From Micromonospora deserti (GTDB lineage Bacteria; Actinomycetota; Actinomycetes; Mycobacteriales; Micromonosporaceae), in the NCBI RefSeq assembly GCF_003236335.1, contig NZ_POUB01000015.1, positions 1-53,636 on the forward strand: DNA of 53,636 bases, given 5' to 3'. Position 1 is the stretch's first letter; every line of letters starts with the position of its first letter. The notes beneath the pieces were generated by a model. That model worked only from the letters and a program-made list of their open reading frames with translations, was not told the origin of the DNA and did no database searches. The position numbers and the translations under genes were made by a program. Below, in pieces: positions 40,822 through 48,231 of this stretch.

Positions 40822-41436
40822 TCAGGGCAGCCGGGCCACGGTGACGAACTCGTTGTAGGTGAAGAGCCGGCCGAACGCGCGGGGGAACGGGAACGAGTAC
40901 TGCCGCTCGACGGTCAGGCCGAGATCCCGGCACGCCTCCGCCGCCTCGGCGAACCCGACGAACCGCACGTGCGACGCGTCGCTGGCGTAGCCGCGCTCCT
41001 GCGGCGTGATGAAGACCGCCCGGCCGCCGGAGCGGACGAACGGCAGGTACGACGCGACCACCTCGCGGCCCTGCTCGGCCGGCATGTGTTCGAGCAGATG
41101 CGCGGCGAGCATCGAGTCGAAGGCGTCCGGGCGCGCGTGCGGGGAGCGGAAGAACTCCTCGGTGGTGTACGCCTCGAAGCCGGCGGCCCGGGTGGCCGCC
41201 ACGGAGGTGGGGTTGTGGTCCACCCCGACGCCGGCGCCACCAAGGTTGGCCAGGTTGCGCCCGAGGCCCGACCCGACGTCCAGGGTGCGGCCCAGCCGGA
41301 GCCGGCGCAGGTTCCACCGGTACGGCGCCTGCACGTCGAGCAGTCTCTTCCACCGGGTGCCACCGAGCCGCTGCAATCGCCGCGTGTAGTCCTCGCCCGC
41401 GGTGCCCGTGGGGCTGTCATGCCTTGTCTTCCTCAT
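40822..41436 (-). CDS. class I SAM-dependent methyltransferase
   Basis: The protein has 204 residues from ATG 41436 (aaggggg upstream); an in-frame extension to 41481 lacks a ribosome site. The N-terminus (YTRRLQRLGGTRWKRLLDVQ) precedes motif I, RTLDVGSGLGRNLANL, then GVGVDHNPTSVAATRAAGFE, DAFDSMLAAHLLEHMPAEQG, GGRAVFITPQERGYASDASH and GLTVERQYSFPFPRAFGRLF. The LLEHM signature and C-terminal text resemble methyltransferases next to glycan or lipid biosynthesis genes. Substrate unknown. Confidence 0.85.
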   Translation of the reverse strand: MRKTRHDSPTGTAGEDYTRRLQRLGGTRWKRLLDVQAPYRWNLRRLRLGRTLDVGSGLGRNLANLGGAGVGVDHNPTSVAATRAAGFEAYTTEEFFRSPHARPDAFDSMLAAHLLEHMPAEQGREVVASYLPFVRSGGRAVFITPQERGYASDASHVRFVGFAEAAEACRDLGLTVERQYSFPFPRAFGRLFTYNEFVTVARLP

Positions 41437-41874
41437 CGCCGGCCCCCTTGCCTGCGCTGGATACGGAAGGTCGTGATACATCGCGTCCGGCCCGCCCGAA
41501 GCAGGTCGGCTGTCTGTTCCCCCGTGTCCGCCGCAAGCGGCTCCGTCCGACGCTACGGCCTCCGCCGCCGGACGGCAGCGTTACTGAGCAGGCGGTTCGC
41601 ACGGTGACCGGACGGTGGACGGGCAGTGCCGGGACGCCCCGGCCGCCGGTTGGTCAGCCCTGCCCCGCGCCGCCATGACGGCGACGAGCGGGATCGCGAT
41701 GACGATCGACGGGAACGGCCAGACCTGGCGAGCATCCGCTTCGGAGGCGTCGACAGGGTGGGGGCACTCCTCCCGAAGGGGTGCATGACGGATTCAGCAC
41801 TTCGATCTATCAATGACAAGACATATAACGATTTTTTACCTACACTGGAACCCAGTGCTACCGGGATGTGACTC
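41437..41874. other. 438-bp intergenic region, promoter of the MDR dehydrogenase cluster
   Basis: Most of it holds no supported gene. On the minus strand about 41600-41790 reads VDASEADARQVWPFPSIVIA and IPLVAVMAARGRADQP before a stop at the left, a short membrane-like peptide that could be a real small protein or a remnant; no start can be defended. The right 70 bp (41790-41860) are unusually AT-rich (tgacaagacatataacg, attttttacc) and surely contain the promoter of the gene at 41875. Confidence 0.5.
41843..41857. promoter_or_regulatory. operator-like inverted repeat before the MDR gene
   Basis: cactgg (41843-41848) and ccagtg (41852-41857) around aac, 18 bp before the start codon and just after the AT-rich promoter stretch. 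The spacing suits a repressor site of the GntR or LacI type; no regulator gene is adjacent. Confidence 0.5.
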
Positions 41875-42912
41875 ATGGTCAACTGGGTTGTCTCTCTGGC
41901 CGGGCCCCGACGGATCAGTCTCGAACCCTGCCCCCCGGATCCGCTCGGGCCTGGCCGGGTCCGCGTCCGCATCTGCTACTCCGGCATCTCGGCCGGCACC
42001 GAGCTGACCCTCTACCGGGGCAGCAACCCCCGGCTCCGCAAGGACTGGGACGACGCCACCCGGATGTTCGTGCCCCGGCAGACCGCCGTGCCGTACCCGC
42101 TGGTCGGCTTCGGCTACGAAGAGGTCGGCGAGATCGTCGAGGTGGCGCCCGACGTGACCGGCCGGGGGCTTGGGCAGGTCGTCTGGGGCATCTGGGGGCA
42201 CCGCGCCGAGGCCGTCCTGCCCGCCGACGCGGTGCACCCGCTGCCGGCCGGGCTCGACCCCCTCGCGGCGGTCTTCGCCCGGCCGGGCGCGATCGCGCTC
42301 ACCGCGGTGCTCGCCGGCGACCTGCACCTCGGCGACTGGGTCGGGGTCTTCGGGCAGGGCGTCATCGGGCTGCTCGCCACCCGGCTCGCCGTGCTCTCCG
42401 GCGCCCGGGTGGTGGCGGTCGACCGGGTGCCCGGCCGGCTGGCGCACGCCGCTCGCCTCGGCGCCCGGCTGGTCGTCGACGTCACCACCGACTCGGCCGC
42501 GGCGGCGCTGCATACCGCCACCGCCGGCCGGGGCGCGGACGTCTGCCTGGAACTCTCCGGGGCGTACCCGGCGCTGCACGAGGCGATCCGGGCCACCACC
42601 CACGCCGGTCGCGTCGTGGCCGCCGGCTTCTACCAGGGCCCGGCCGACGGGCTCGGCCTGGGCGAGGAGTTCCACCACAACCGCATCCAGCTGGTGGCGG
42701 CTCAGGTCTCCGGGCCGGCGCCGGCGCCCGGCCTGGCCGGCCGGTGGACCGGTGCCCGCGTCGCACACACCTTCATGGACCTGGTGGCCGAGGGCAGTGT
42801 CGATCCGCTGCCGCTGGTGAGCCACGTCGTCGACGCCAGCGCGGTGGCCGACGCGCTGGCGCTGCTCGACCGCGGTGCCGGTGATGTTCTGCAAGTCGTG
42901 TTGAGGTTCTGA
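41875..42912 (+). CDS. MDR-family dehydrogenase (zinc-independent-looking)
   Basis: The protein has 345 residues. The medium-chain dehydrogenase layout is clear: a GroES-like part with RVRICYSGISAGTELTLYRG and YPLVGFGYEEVGEIVEVAPD, and a nucleotide domain with WVGVFGQGVIGLLATRLAVL (a GxGxxG variant), ARVVAVDRVPGRLAHAARLG and GRGADVCLELSGAYPALHEA. The catalytic-zinc Cys (usual CGTD) reads ISAGTE, as in the actinobacterial group that I recall beside sugar isomerase genes. NAD(P)-linked oxidation of a sugar or polyol is likely. Its stop overlaps the next start (tgatg). Confidence 0.85.
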   Translation: MVNWVVSLAGPRRISLEPCPPDPLGPGRVRVRICYSGISAGTELTLYRGSNPRLRKDWDDATRMFVPRQTAVPYPLVGFGYEEVGEIVEVAPDVTGRGLGQVVWGIWGHRAEAVLPADAVHPLPAGLDPLAAVFARPGAIALTAVLAGDLHLGDWVGVFGQGVIGLLATRLAVLSGARVVAVDRVPGRLAHAARLGARLVVDVTTDSAAAALHTATAGRGADVCLELSGAYPALHEAIRATTHAGRVVAAGFYQGPADGLGLGEEFHHNRIQLVAAQVSGPAPAPGLAGRWTGARVAHTFMDLVAEGSVDPLPLVSHVVDASAVADALALLDRGAGDVLQVVLRF

Positions 42913-43733
42913 TGACCATCCCCCTGGCCTGTCAGGAGCAACTCCTGCCGGGCAGCGACCTGATCCAGAAGTATGCCCTGGCCACCGCCCTCGGCTACCA
43001 CGCGATCGAGCTGCGCGGCCGGGGTGACCTCGCGTTCGCCCGCCGGCTGCCCGAGCTGCGTCGAGCCCGCGCCGCCGGGGTGGTGCTGCCCACCGTCTGC
43101 GTCGAGATGGACCACTTCATCGGCGACTTCGACCCGGTACGCTCCCGCGACGCGGTGCGCAACCTGCGCTCCCAGCTGTCGGTGATCGCCGAACTCGGCG
43201 GGGTCGGCGCGATGACCCCGGCGGCGTGGGGGATGTTCTCCCGCCGGCTGCCACCGTTCGAGCCGCCCCGCACCCCGGCCGGCGACCGGCAGGTGCTCGT
43301 TGACGCCCTCGGCGAGCTGGGCGAGCACGCCCGCGCCGAGGGGGTCGTCCTCTTCCTGGAACCGCTGAACCGATACGAGGACCACATGGTGAACCGGCTC
43401 GACCAGGCGGTGGCCCTCTGCGCGGCCGTCGGGCTGCCCTCGGTCCGGGTGGTCGCCGACACCTTCCACATGAACATCGAGGAGGACGATCCGCACCGGG
43501 CGCTGCGGGCCGCCGCGCCGTACCTCGGGCACGTCCAGGTCAGCGACTCCAACCGGTACCAGCCGGGCGCCGGCCACCTCGACTGGCCGGCGATCATCCG
43601 GACCCTGCTGGAGATCGACTACCGGGGGTGGCTCGCGCTGGAGTGCCGGCTGCGCGGCGACCCGGTCCGGGCCCTGCAGCAGGCCGCCACGGTGCTGCGG
43701 CACGCCCTGCCCCGCCCGCGGGCGGTGGCGTGA
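42912..43733 (+). CDS. sugar phosphate isomerase/epimerase family TIM barrel
   Basis: The protein has 273 residues, with ATG overlapping the MDR stop. AP-endonuclease-2-type motifs: ALGYHAIELRGRGDLAFARR, VLPTVCVEMDHFIGDFDPVR, GVVLFLEPLNRYEDHMVNRL (metal Glu in LEPLN), VRVVADTFHMNIEEDDPHRA (DTFHMNIEE), VQVSDSNRYQPGAGHLDW (HVQVSDSNR) and GWLALECRL (last Glu). The DTFHMNIEE/SDSNR text is that of D-tagatose/D-psicose 3-epimerase-like enzymes. Together with the dehydrogenase and glycosidase it forms a sugar-degrading unit. The stop overlaps the next GTG. Confidence 0.9.
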   Translation: MTIPLACQEQLLPGSDLIQKYALATALGYHAIELRGRGDLAFARRLPELRRARAAGVVLPTVCVEMDHFIGDFDPVRSRDAVRNLRSQLSVIAELGGVGAMTPAAWGMFSRRLPPFEPPRTPAGDRQVLVDALGELGEHARAEGVVLFLEPLNRYEDHMVNRLDQAVALCAAVGLPSVRVVADTFHMNIEEDDPHRALRAAAPYLGHVQVSDSNRYQPGAGHLDWPAIIRTLLEIDYRGWLALECRLRGDPVRALQQAATVLRHALPRPRAVA

Positions 43734-45061
43734 GCCGCGGCGACACGGGGGGCGGCCCGCGGGCCACCGCGGAGCTGTGGCAGGTGGCCGTCGCCACCCT
43801 CGACGGCAACTGGGAACACGACCACACGGTGCCGTCGCGCACCCTCTACCCGCACCAGTGGAGCTGGGACTCGGCGTTCATCGCGATCGGCTGGGCCCAC
43901 GTCCGCCCCGAGCGCGCCTGGCGGGAGCTGGAGAGCCTGTTCCGGGCGCAGTGGGCGGACGGGCGGGTGCCGCACATCGTCTTCAACCCGGCACTGCGGG
44001 GCGCGGCGTACTTCCCGGGACCGGAGTTCTGGAACTCCTCGATCGCCGACGGCGCCCCGGACGCCGCCACCTCCGGGCTGGTCCAGCCGCCGGTGCACGC
44101 GCTCGCGGCCTGGCGGGCGTACCGGCGCTTCCCCTCCGACGCCGCGCGGGCGGCGCTGGGCCGGCTCTACCCCCGGCTGGTTGCCCAGCAGCGCTACCTC
44201 GCCACCTGTCGGGACGTCGGCGGGGGCGGGCTCGCCTGTCTGGTGCACCCGTGGGAGTCCGGGCTGGACAACAGCCCCGCCTGGGACGCTCCGCTGGCGG
44301 CGGTGCCCGCCGACGCGGCGGTCATGCGCGCGTACCGCCGGCAGGACACCGCGCGCGTCGACGCGGCGCACCGCCCCACGGACCTCGACTACGCGCGCTA
44401 CCTGGCGATCGTGGCGTCCTATCGGGACGGCCGCTACCGGGACGAGGCCCTGGCCGGGCGGCACCCGTTCCTGGTGGAGTGCCCGCTGGTCAACGCCGCC
44501 AGGGGGGTCGCCGAGCACGCGCTGGCGAGCATCGCGGAGGTGGTCGGCGCCGACCCCGGCCCGCACCGGGAGCGGGCGGCGCGGATCACCGCGGCCCTGG
44601 TGCGCCGGCTGTACGACCCGGCCACCGGCACCTTTCAGCCCCGGGACCTGCGCACCGACCGGTTGATCCCGGCCCGGACGGTGCTCGGCCTGGCCCCGCT
44701 GATCCTGCCCGACCTACCCCGGCGGCAGGCGGGGACGGTGGTGGTCGAGGCGTGCTCGGCGCGGTTCGGGCTGGCCCGCCGGATGCACCGGCCGCTGCCC
44801 AGCCACGACCGCACCGCGCCCGACTTCGAGCCGCTGCGCTACTGGCGCGGGCCGAGCTGGATGAACATCAACTGGCTGCTGCGGCAAGGGCTGCTCAGCC
44901 ACGGCCGTCCGGAGCTGGCGGAAGGGCTGCGGAACTCGATGATCGAGCTGGTGGCCCGGGCCGGGTGTCACGAGTACTTCCACCCGGACACCGGGGCGGG
45001 GCTGGGCTCGCCGGCGTTCGGCTGGACCGCCGCGCTCCTGCTCGACGTGCTCGCCGACTGA
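43730..45061 (+). CDS. MGH1-like glycoside hydrolase (GH63/trehalase-type barrel)
   Basis: The protein has 443 residues from the GTG at 43730 (gtga overlap). No signal peptide, so cytoplasmic. The (alpha/alpha)6-barrel signatures are SRTLYPHQWSWDSAFIAIGW, HIVFNPALRGAAYFPGPEFW, LVHPWESGLDNSPAWD (catalytic Asp region), LRYWRGPSWMNINWLLRQGL and EYFHPDTGAGLGSPAFGWTA. This is the mannosylglycerate-hydrolase-like (MGH1-like) family related to GH63 and GH37. It probably releases a monosaccharide from an imported glycoside for the dehydrogenase and epimerase encoded upstream. No transporter gene is adjacent. Confidence 0.88.
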   Translation: MSRGDTGGGPRATAELWQVAVATLDGNWEHDHTVPSRTLYPHQWSWDSAFIAIGWAHVRPERAWRELESLFRAQWADGRVPHIVFNPALRGAAYFPGPEFWNSSIADGAPDAATSGLVQPPVHALAAWRAYRRFPSDAARAALGRLYPRLVAQQRYLATCRDVGGGGLACLVHPWESGLDNSPAWDAPLAAVPADAAVMRAYRRQDTARVDAAHRPTDLDYARYLAIVASYRDGRYRDEALAGRHPFLVECPLVNAARGVAEHALASIAEVVGADPGPHRERAARITAALVRRLYDPATGTFQPRDLRTDRLIPARTVLGLAPLILPDLPRRQAGTVVVEACSARFGLARRMHRPLPSHDRTAPDFEPLRYWRGPSWMNINWLLRQGLLSHGRPELAEGLRNSMIELVARAGCHEYFHPDTGAGLGSPAFGWTAALLLDVLAD

Positions 45062-45151
45062 CGGCGGCTCACGCCCGTCGCGGCGGGGGCCGTCGCACCG
45101 CAGGGCGGCCAGATCCGGGGAGGTGCTCCGCGGCGCCGCTACCGCCGTGGG

Positions 45152-45502
45152 TCAGCAGCAGGTCGCCAGGTAGGACTGCAGATCGGCCAGTGCCGCGAGG
45201 ACCCCGGCGCGGTCCGCCCGGTAGTAGACGGTCTTCCCGTCGCGCCGCGATGTCACCACCCGTCCCCGTCGTAGCAGCGTCAGCTGTTGCGACGCGGTGG
45301 CCTGGCTGATCCCGACGCGCTCCGCCACCTCGCCGACCGACAACTCGGCGCCCTGGGCGAACAGCATCATGATCCGTTGCCGGGTCGGGCTACCCAGCGC
45401 CTTGAGGAACTCCTGCGTCGGTGGCGCCAGCCCGGCAGGAGTGCCGACGGGATCCGCGGCCGGGGGGGTCGGTCCCGGCCGTCCGGGTGTCGCCTGGGTC
45501 AT
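45152..45502 (-). CDS. ArsR/SmtB-family regulator (C-terminal Cys pair)
   Basis: The protein has 116 residues from ATG 45502, with ggaaggg 7 bases upstream; an in-frame extension to 45544 would run through the operator. The winged HTH: TQEFLKALGSPTRQRIMMLF, AQGAELSVGEVAERVGISQA and TASQQLTLLRRGRVVTSRRD, then GKTVYYRADRAGVLAALADL. It ends QSYLATCC, so a terminal Cys pair (115-116) could bind arsenite or another thiophilic ion. It is divergent from the flavoprotein gene at 45565 with an inverted repeat between. Confidence 0.88.
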   Translation of the reverse strand: MTQATPGRPGPTPPAADPVGTPAGLAPPTQEFLKALGSPTRQRIMMLFAQGAELSVGEVAERVGISQATASQQLTLLRRGRVVTSRRDGKTVYYRADRAGVLAALADLQSYLATCC

Positions 45503-45527
45503 GCTCTCACCCTTCCGCACCACCATC

Positions 45528-45555
45528 ATATTGTCATTCAACAAAATGACGATAT
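45528..45555. promoter_or_regulatory. ArsR operator between divergent arsR and flavoprotein genes
   Basis: atattgtcatt (45528-45538) and aatgacgatat (45545-45555) form an imperfect inverted repeat (10 of 11 bp) in a strongly AT-rich stretch, 10 bp before the flavoprotein start and 26 bp from the arsR start. Confidence 0.8.
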
Positions 45556-45564
45556 TATGGTGAG

Positions 45565-46686
45565 GTGGCTCCTCGAACCGAACCCGTGATCATCGTCGGC
45601 GGCGGCCAGGCCGGCCTCACCGCCGCTCGGGCCGCGCTGGCCGCCGGCCTGCGTCCGGTCGTCCTGCACGCCGGTGCGGAGCCGGTCGGCTCCTGGCCGG
45701 ACTACTACGACAGCCTTACCCTGTTCTCGCCCGCCCGGTACTGCTCCCTGCCCGGCATGGTGTTCGACGGGGGAGAGGCCGACCGTTACCCGGCGCGCGA
45801 CGAGGTCGTCACGTACCTGCGTCACTACGCCAAGAGCATCGACGCCGACATCCGCACCCGGGCCCGGGTCGCCGCCGTACAGCCACGACCGGACGGGGGC
45901 TTCCTCGTCCGCACCGACACCGGCGAGGAGGTGTCGGCGGCGGGTGTCGTGGCTGCCAGCGGCTCATTCGGAAACCCGTACCTGCCACCCCTGCCCGGCC
46001 GGGACGGCTTCGCCGGCGAGCTGCGGCACGTCGCCCACTACCGTCGACCCGAGCCGTACGCCGGCAAGCGCGTCGTGGTCGTGGGTGCCGGCAACTCCGC
46101 CGTCCAGGTCGCGCACGAGATCGCCCCGCACGCCACGGTCACCCTCGCCACCCGGGCTCCCATCCAGTTCGTGCCACAGCGGATCCGCGGCCGGGACGTG
46201 CACCACTGGCTTCGCGTCACCGGCGTGGACCGCCTGCCCCGCTCGGTGCTCGCCCGCCTCGTCCGGCACGCCGCCGTGCTCGACACCGGTGTCTATCGGG
46301 ACGCCATCGCCACCGGACTGGTGGACCGCCGGGACATGTTCACCGCCCTGACCCCCGACGGCGTGATCTGGGCCGACGGCAGCGCCGAACCGGTCGATGC
46401 GGTGATCCTCGCCACCGGCTACCGTCCCGATCTCGGGTACCTGGCCCCACTCGGCGCGCTAAAGCGGGGAGTGCCGCGGCACGCGGCTGGCGTCTCCACG
46501 ACCCATCCCGGCCTCGGCTACCTGGGGTTGGAGTTCCAACGGACCTTCTCGTCGAACACCCTGCGCGGGGTCGGACGCGACGCCACCCACGTCATCACCG
46601 CCCTCGCCGCGCAGCTGTCAGGCGGGGGGTGGCGGCATCGGCGGGCCCGCGACACGGCGCACCGGTCTGATGCGGTGCGGCACTGA
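45565..46686 (+). CDS. FAD/NAD(P)-dependent flavoprotein monooxygenase (ArsO-like)
   Basis: The protein has 373 residues and a GTG start. FAD site PVIIVGGGQAGLTAARAALA (1-25), EPVGSWPDYYDSLTLFSPAR and YCSLPGMVFDGGEADRYPAR (the flavin-monooxygenase fingerprint region), NADPH site KRVVVVGAGNSAVQVAHEIA, and VDAVILATGYRPDLGYLAPL (ATGYRPD). This matches the ArsO-type flavoproteins that occur in actinobacterial arsenic clusters. The presumed reaction is an NADPH/O2-dependent oxidation; whether the substrate is inorganic or organic arsenic is not settled by the sequence. It is controlled by the divergent ArsR. Confidence 0.82.
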   Translation: MAPRTEPVIIVGGGQAGLTAARAALAAGLRPVVLHAGAEPVGSWPDYYDSLTLFSPARYCSLPGMVFDGGEADRYPARDEVVTYLRHYAKSIDADIRTRARVAAVQPRPDGGFLVRTDTGEEVSAAGVVAASGSFGNPYLPPLPGRDGFAGELRHVAHYRRPEPYAGKRVVVVGAGNSAVQVAHEIAPHATVTLATRAPIQFVPQRIRGRDVHHWLRVTGVDRLPRSVLARLVRHAAVLDTGVYRDAIATGLVDRRDMFTALTPDGVIWADGSAEPVDAVILATGYRPDLGYLAPLGALKRGVPRHAAGVSTTHPGLGYLGLEFQRTFSSNTLRGVGRDATHVITALAAQLSGGGWRHRRARDTAHRSDAVRH

Positions 46687-46775
46687 CGGCGGGACCTGTC
46701 GCCGCCGGCGGGGGGTGGGGTGCCAGCGGAGCCGACCCGGGCGTACGAGCAGGCGGTGGCGGACGAGCCGAGGGG

Positions 46776-47153
46776 CTAGGAGGTGGTGGTCGGCTCGACG
46801 GCCAGTAGCGTCGCGAGCTGCCGCAGGATCGCCGGACGAGCCCGGTAGTAGACCCAGGTGCCGCGCCGCTCCGCGTCGACCAGCCCAACCTCGCGCAGCG
46901 TCCGGAGGTGGTGCGAGATGGTGGGGCCGGTCAGGTCGAAGGCGGGGGTGAGGTCGCAGACGCACGCCTCGCCACCCTCGGCCGAGGCGATCATCGACAT
47001 CAGCTGCAGCCGCACCGGGTCGCCGAGGGCCTTGAACGCGGGCGCGAGCACCGCGGCGGTCTCGGCCGGGACCCGACGCTGCGCCAGTGGCTGGCAGCAG
47101 GGTGTGTCGGAGTTCAGGTCCAGTACCGTGCGCGACGCCGCTTGCTTCGACAT
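46776..47153 (-). CDS. arsR: ArsR-family arsenite-responsive repressor (CgArsR-type Cys pattern)
   Basis: The protein has 125 residues. HTH text: PAFKALGDPVRLQLMSMIAS, ACVCDLTPAFDLTGPTISHH and LRTLREVGLVDAERRGTWVY. Cys19-Cys20 near the N-terminus (SDTPCCQPL) and Cys64/Cys66 (ACVCDL) combine the N-terminal Cys pair and a recognition-region Cys as in Corynebacterium glutamicum ArsR (Cys15, Cys16, Cys55), a three-coordinate As(III)/Sb(III) site. No arsenite pump is next to it, which is unusual for this type. Convergent with the flavoprotein gene. Confidence 0.9.
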   Translation of the reverse strand: MSKQAASRTVLDLNSDTPCCQPLAQRRVPAETAAVLAPAFKALGDPVRLQLMSMIASAEGGEACVCDLTPAFDLTGPTISHHLRTLREVGLVDAERRGTWVYYRARPAILRQLATLLAVEPTTTS

Positions 47154-47268
47154 GACTCTAGGTTGACACCTCTCTAATCAGCGTGCAAGTCTCTGGTTAG
47201 ACGGGCGTCAAGACAGGGTTCATCGGAGGGGCGGGGTCGTCGTGTGCGGCCGTGACCGCTAGAATTCG

Positions 47269-47291
47269 ATCGTCAATCGGCGATTAACGAT
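47269..47291. promoter_or_regulatory. ArsR operator upstream of the third arsR
   Basis: atcgtcaatcg (47269-47279) and cgattaacgat (47281-47291) around one g: inverted repeat with one mismatched pair. It ends 2 bp before the gagga ribosome site of the arsR at 47304. A related palindrome, gacaattgtc (48204-48213), precedes the second flavoprotein gene. Confidence 0.75.
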
Positions 47292-47303
47292 AGAGGAGTG
47301 ACG

Positions 47304-47660
47304 GTGGGTGAACTGCTCGACCGGGACACGGCGCAGACGTACGCGTCGTGGTTCCGGGCCCTGGCCGATCCGAGCCGGGTGCAGATCGTCGAGTACCTGG
47401 CCCGGCACGCCCGGCCGATGAGCGTCGGCGAGATCGTCGCTGCGGCCGGCCTGGCGCAGTCCACCGTCTCGCAGCACCTGAAGATCCTCACCGAGGTGCG
47501 GTTCGTGCTCGTGGAGCCGCTCGGCACCGCCCGCCTCTACCGCATCAACGACGCCTGTGTCGGCTGCTTCCCCTCCGCCGCCGACGTCGTCATGGGTCGC
47601 CCGGCCCCGAACCCGAACCCGAACCCGAACCCGAACCCGAACCCGAACGGAGCATGCTGA
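47304..47660 (+). CDS. arsR: ArsR-family regulator with Pro-Asn repeat tail
   Basis: The protein has 118 residues. The GTG at 47304 is preferred over 47298 because gaggag (47293-47298) would otherwise touch the start. HTH: WFRALADPSRVQIVEYLARH, MSVGEIVAAAGLAQSTVSQH and LKILTEVRFVLVEPLGTARL. Cys85 and Cys88 (NDACVGCFPSAADVVMG) are the ligand pair seen in the ArsR group next to ArsN genes. After that the protein ends in seven Pro-Asn units encoded by a perfect hexanucleotide repeat, then GAC with Cys118. The last base is shared with the acetyltransferase start. Confidence 0.88.
   Translation: MGELLDRDTAQTYASWFRALADPSRVQIVEYLARHARPMSVGEIVAAAGLAQSTVSQHLKILTEVRFVLVEPLGTARLYRINDACVGCFPSAADVVMGRPAPNPNPNPNPNPNPNGAC
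47606..47647 (+). repeat. seven perfect copies of the hexanucleotide cccgaa inside arsR
   Basis: 42 bases of uninterrupted (cccgaa)7 encode (Pro-Asn)7 at the C-terminus of the ArsR at 47304. Each unit is two codons, so copy-number changes by slippage keep the frame. Confidence 0.95.
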
Positions 47661-48157
47661 TGGCCGACCTCACCGTCCGACCCATGACGACCGACGACGC
47701 CGGCCGGGTCCTGGCGATCTACCAGGCCGGCCTGGACGGGGGCGACGCCAGCTTCGAGACCGTCGCACCGACCTGGCCGGCGTTCGACGCCGGCAAGCTG
47801 CCTGGGCACCGCTTCGTGGCCGTCGACGGCGACGGCGCCGTGCTCGGCTGGGTCGCCGTCTCCCCGACCTCGACCCGGGCGGTGTACGCCGGCGTGGTCG
47901 AGCACTCCATCTACGTCGACACCGCCGCCCGAGGACGGGGGGTGGCACGGCTGCTGCTGGACGCCCTGATCGAATCGACCGAGGCGGCCGGGATCTGGAC
48001 CATCCAGTCCGGTGTCTTCCCGGAGAACGCCGCCAGCCTCGCCCTGCACCAACGAGCGGGATTCCGCGTCATCGGCGTTCGCGAGCGGGTCGGCCGGCAC
48101 CACGGCCGGTGGCGCGACGTGGTGCTGGTGGAGCGCCGGAGCCCTGTCATCAGCTGA
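47660..48157 (+). CDS. GNAT acetyltransferase, ArsN1/phosphinothricin acetyltransferase type
   Basis: The protein has 165 residues. ATG 47660 overlaps the arsR stop and has ggag 7 bases upstream. Typical text: LTVRPMTTDDAGRVLAIYQA, GLDGGDASFETVAPTWPAFD, VLGWVAVSPTSTRAVYAGVV, EHSIYVDTAARGRGVARLLL (acetyl-CoA loop ARGRGVA) and GVFPENAASLALHQRAGFRV. This PAT-like group includes ArsN1, which acetylates arsinothricin, an organoarsenical glutamate mimic, as well as phosphinothricin acetyltransferases. Coupling to an ArsR supports the ArsN1 reading; glufosinate-type substrates remain possible. Confidence 0.85.
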   Translation: MADLTVRPMTTDDAGRVLAIYQAGLDGGDASFETVAPTWPAFDAGKLPGHRFVAVDGDGAVLGWVAVSPTSTRAVYAGVVEHSIYVDTAARGRGVARLLLDALIESTEAAGIWTIQSGVFPENAASLALHQRAGFRVIGVRERVGRHHGRWRDVVLVERRSPVIS

Positions 48158-48203
48158 CCCGTCCGGGTCCGCCGGTCGGGGCCGTTCTGCACCTTCTTGA
48201 TTC

Positions 48204-48213
48204 GACAATTGTC
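48204..48213. promoter_or_regulatory. ArsR-type operator upstream of the second flavoprotein gene
   Basis: The perfect palindrome gacaattgtc lies 18 bp before the start codon, just before the ggag ribosome site, in an AT-rich pocket. The half-site gtcaa also occurs in the operator at 47269, so the same ArsR may bind both. Confidence 0.6.
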
Positions 48214-48231
48214 AACATAGAGGAGTACCCG

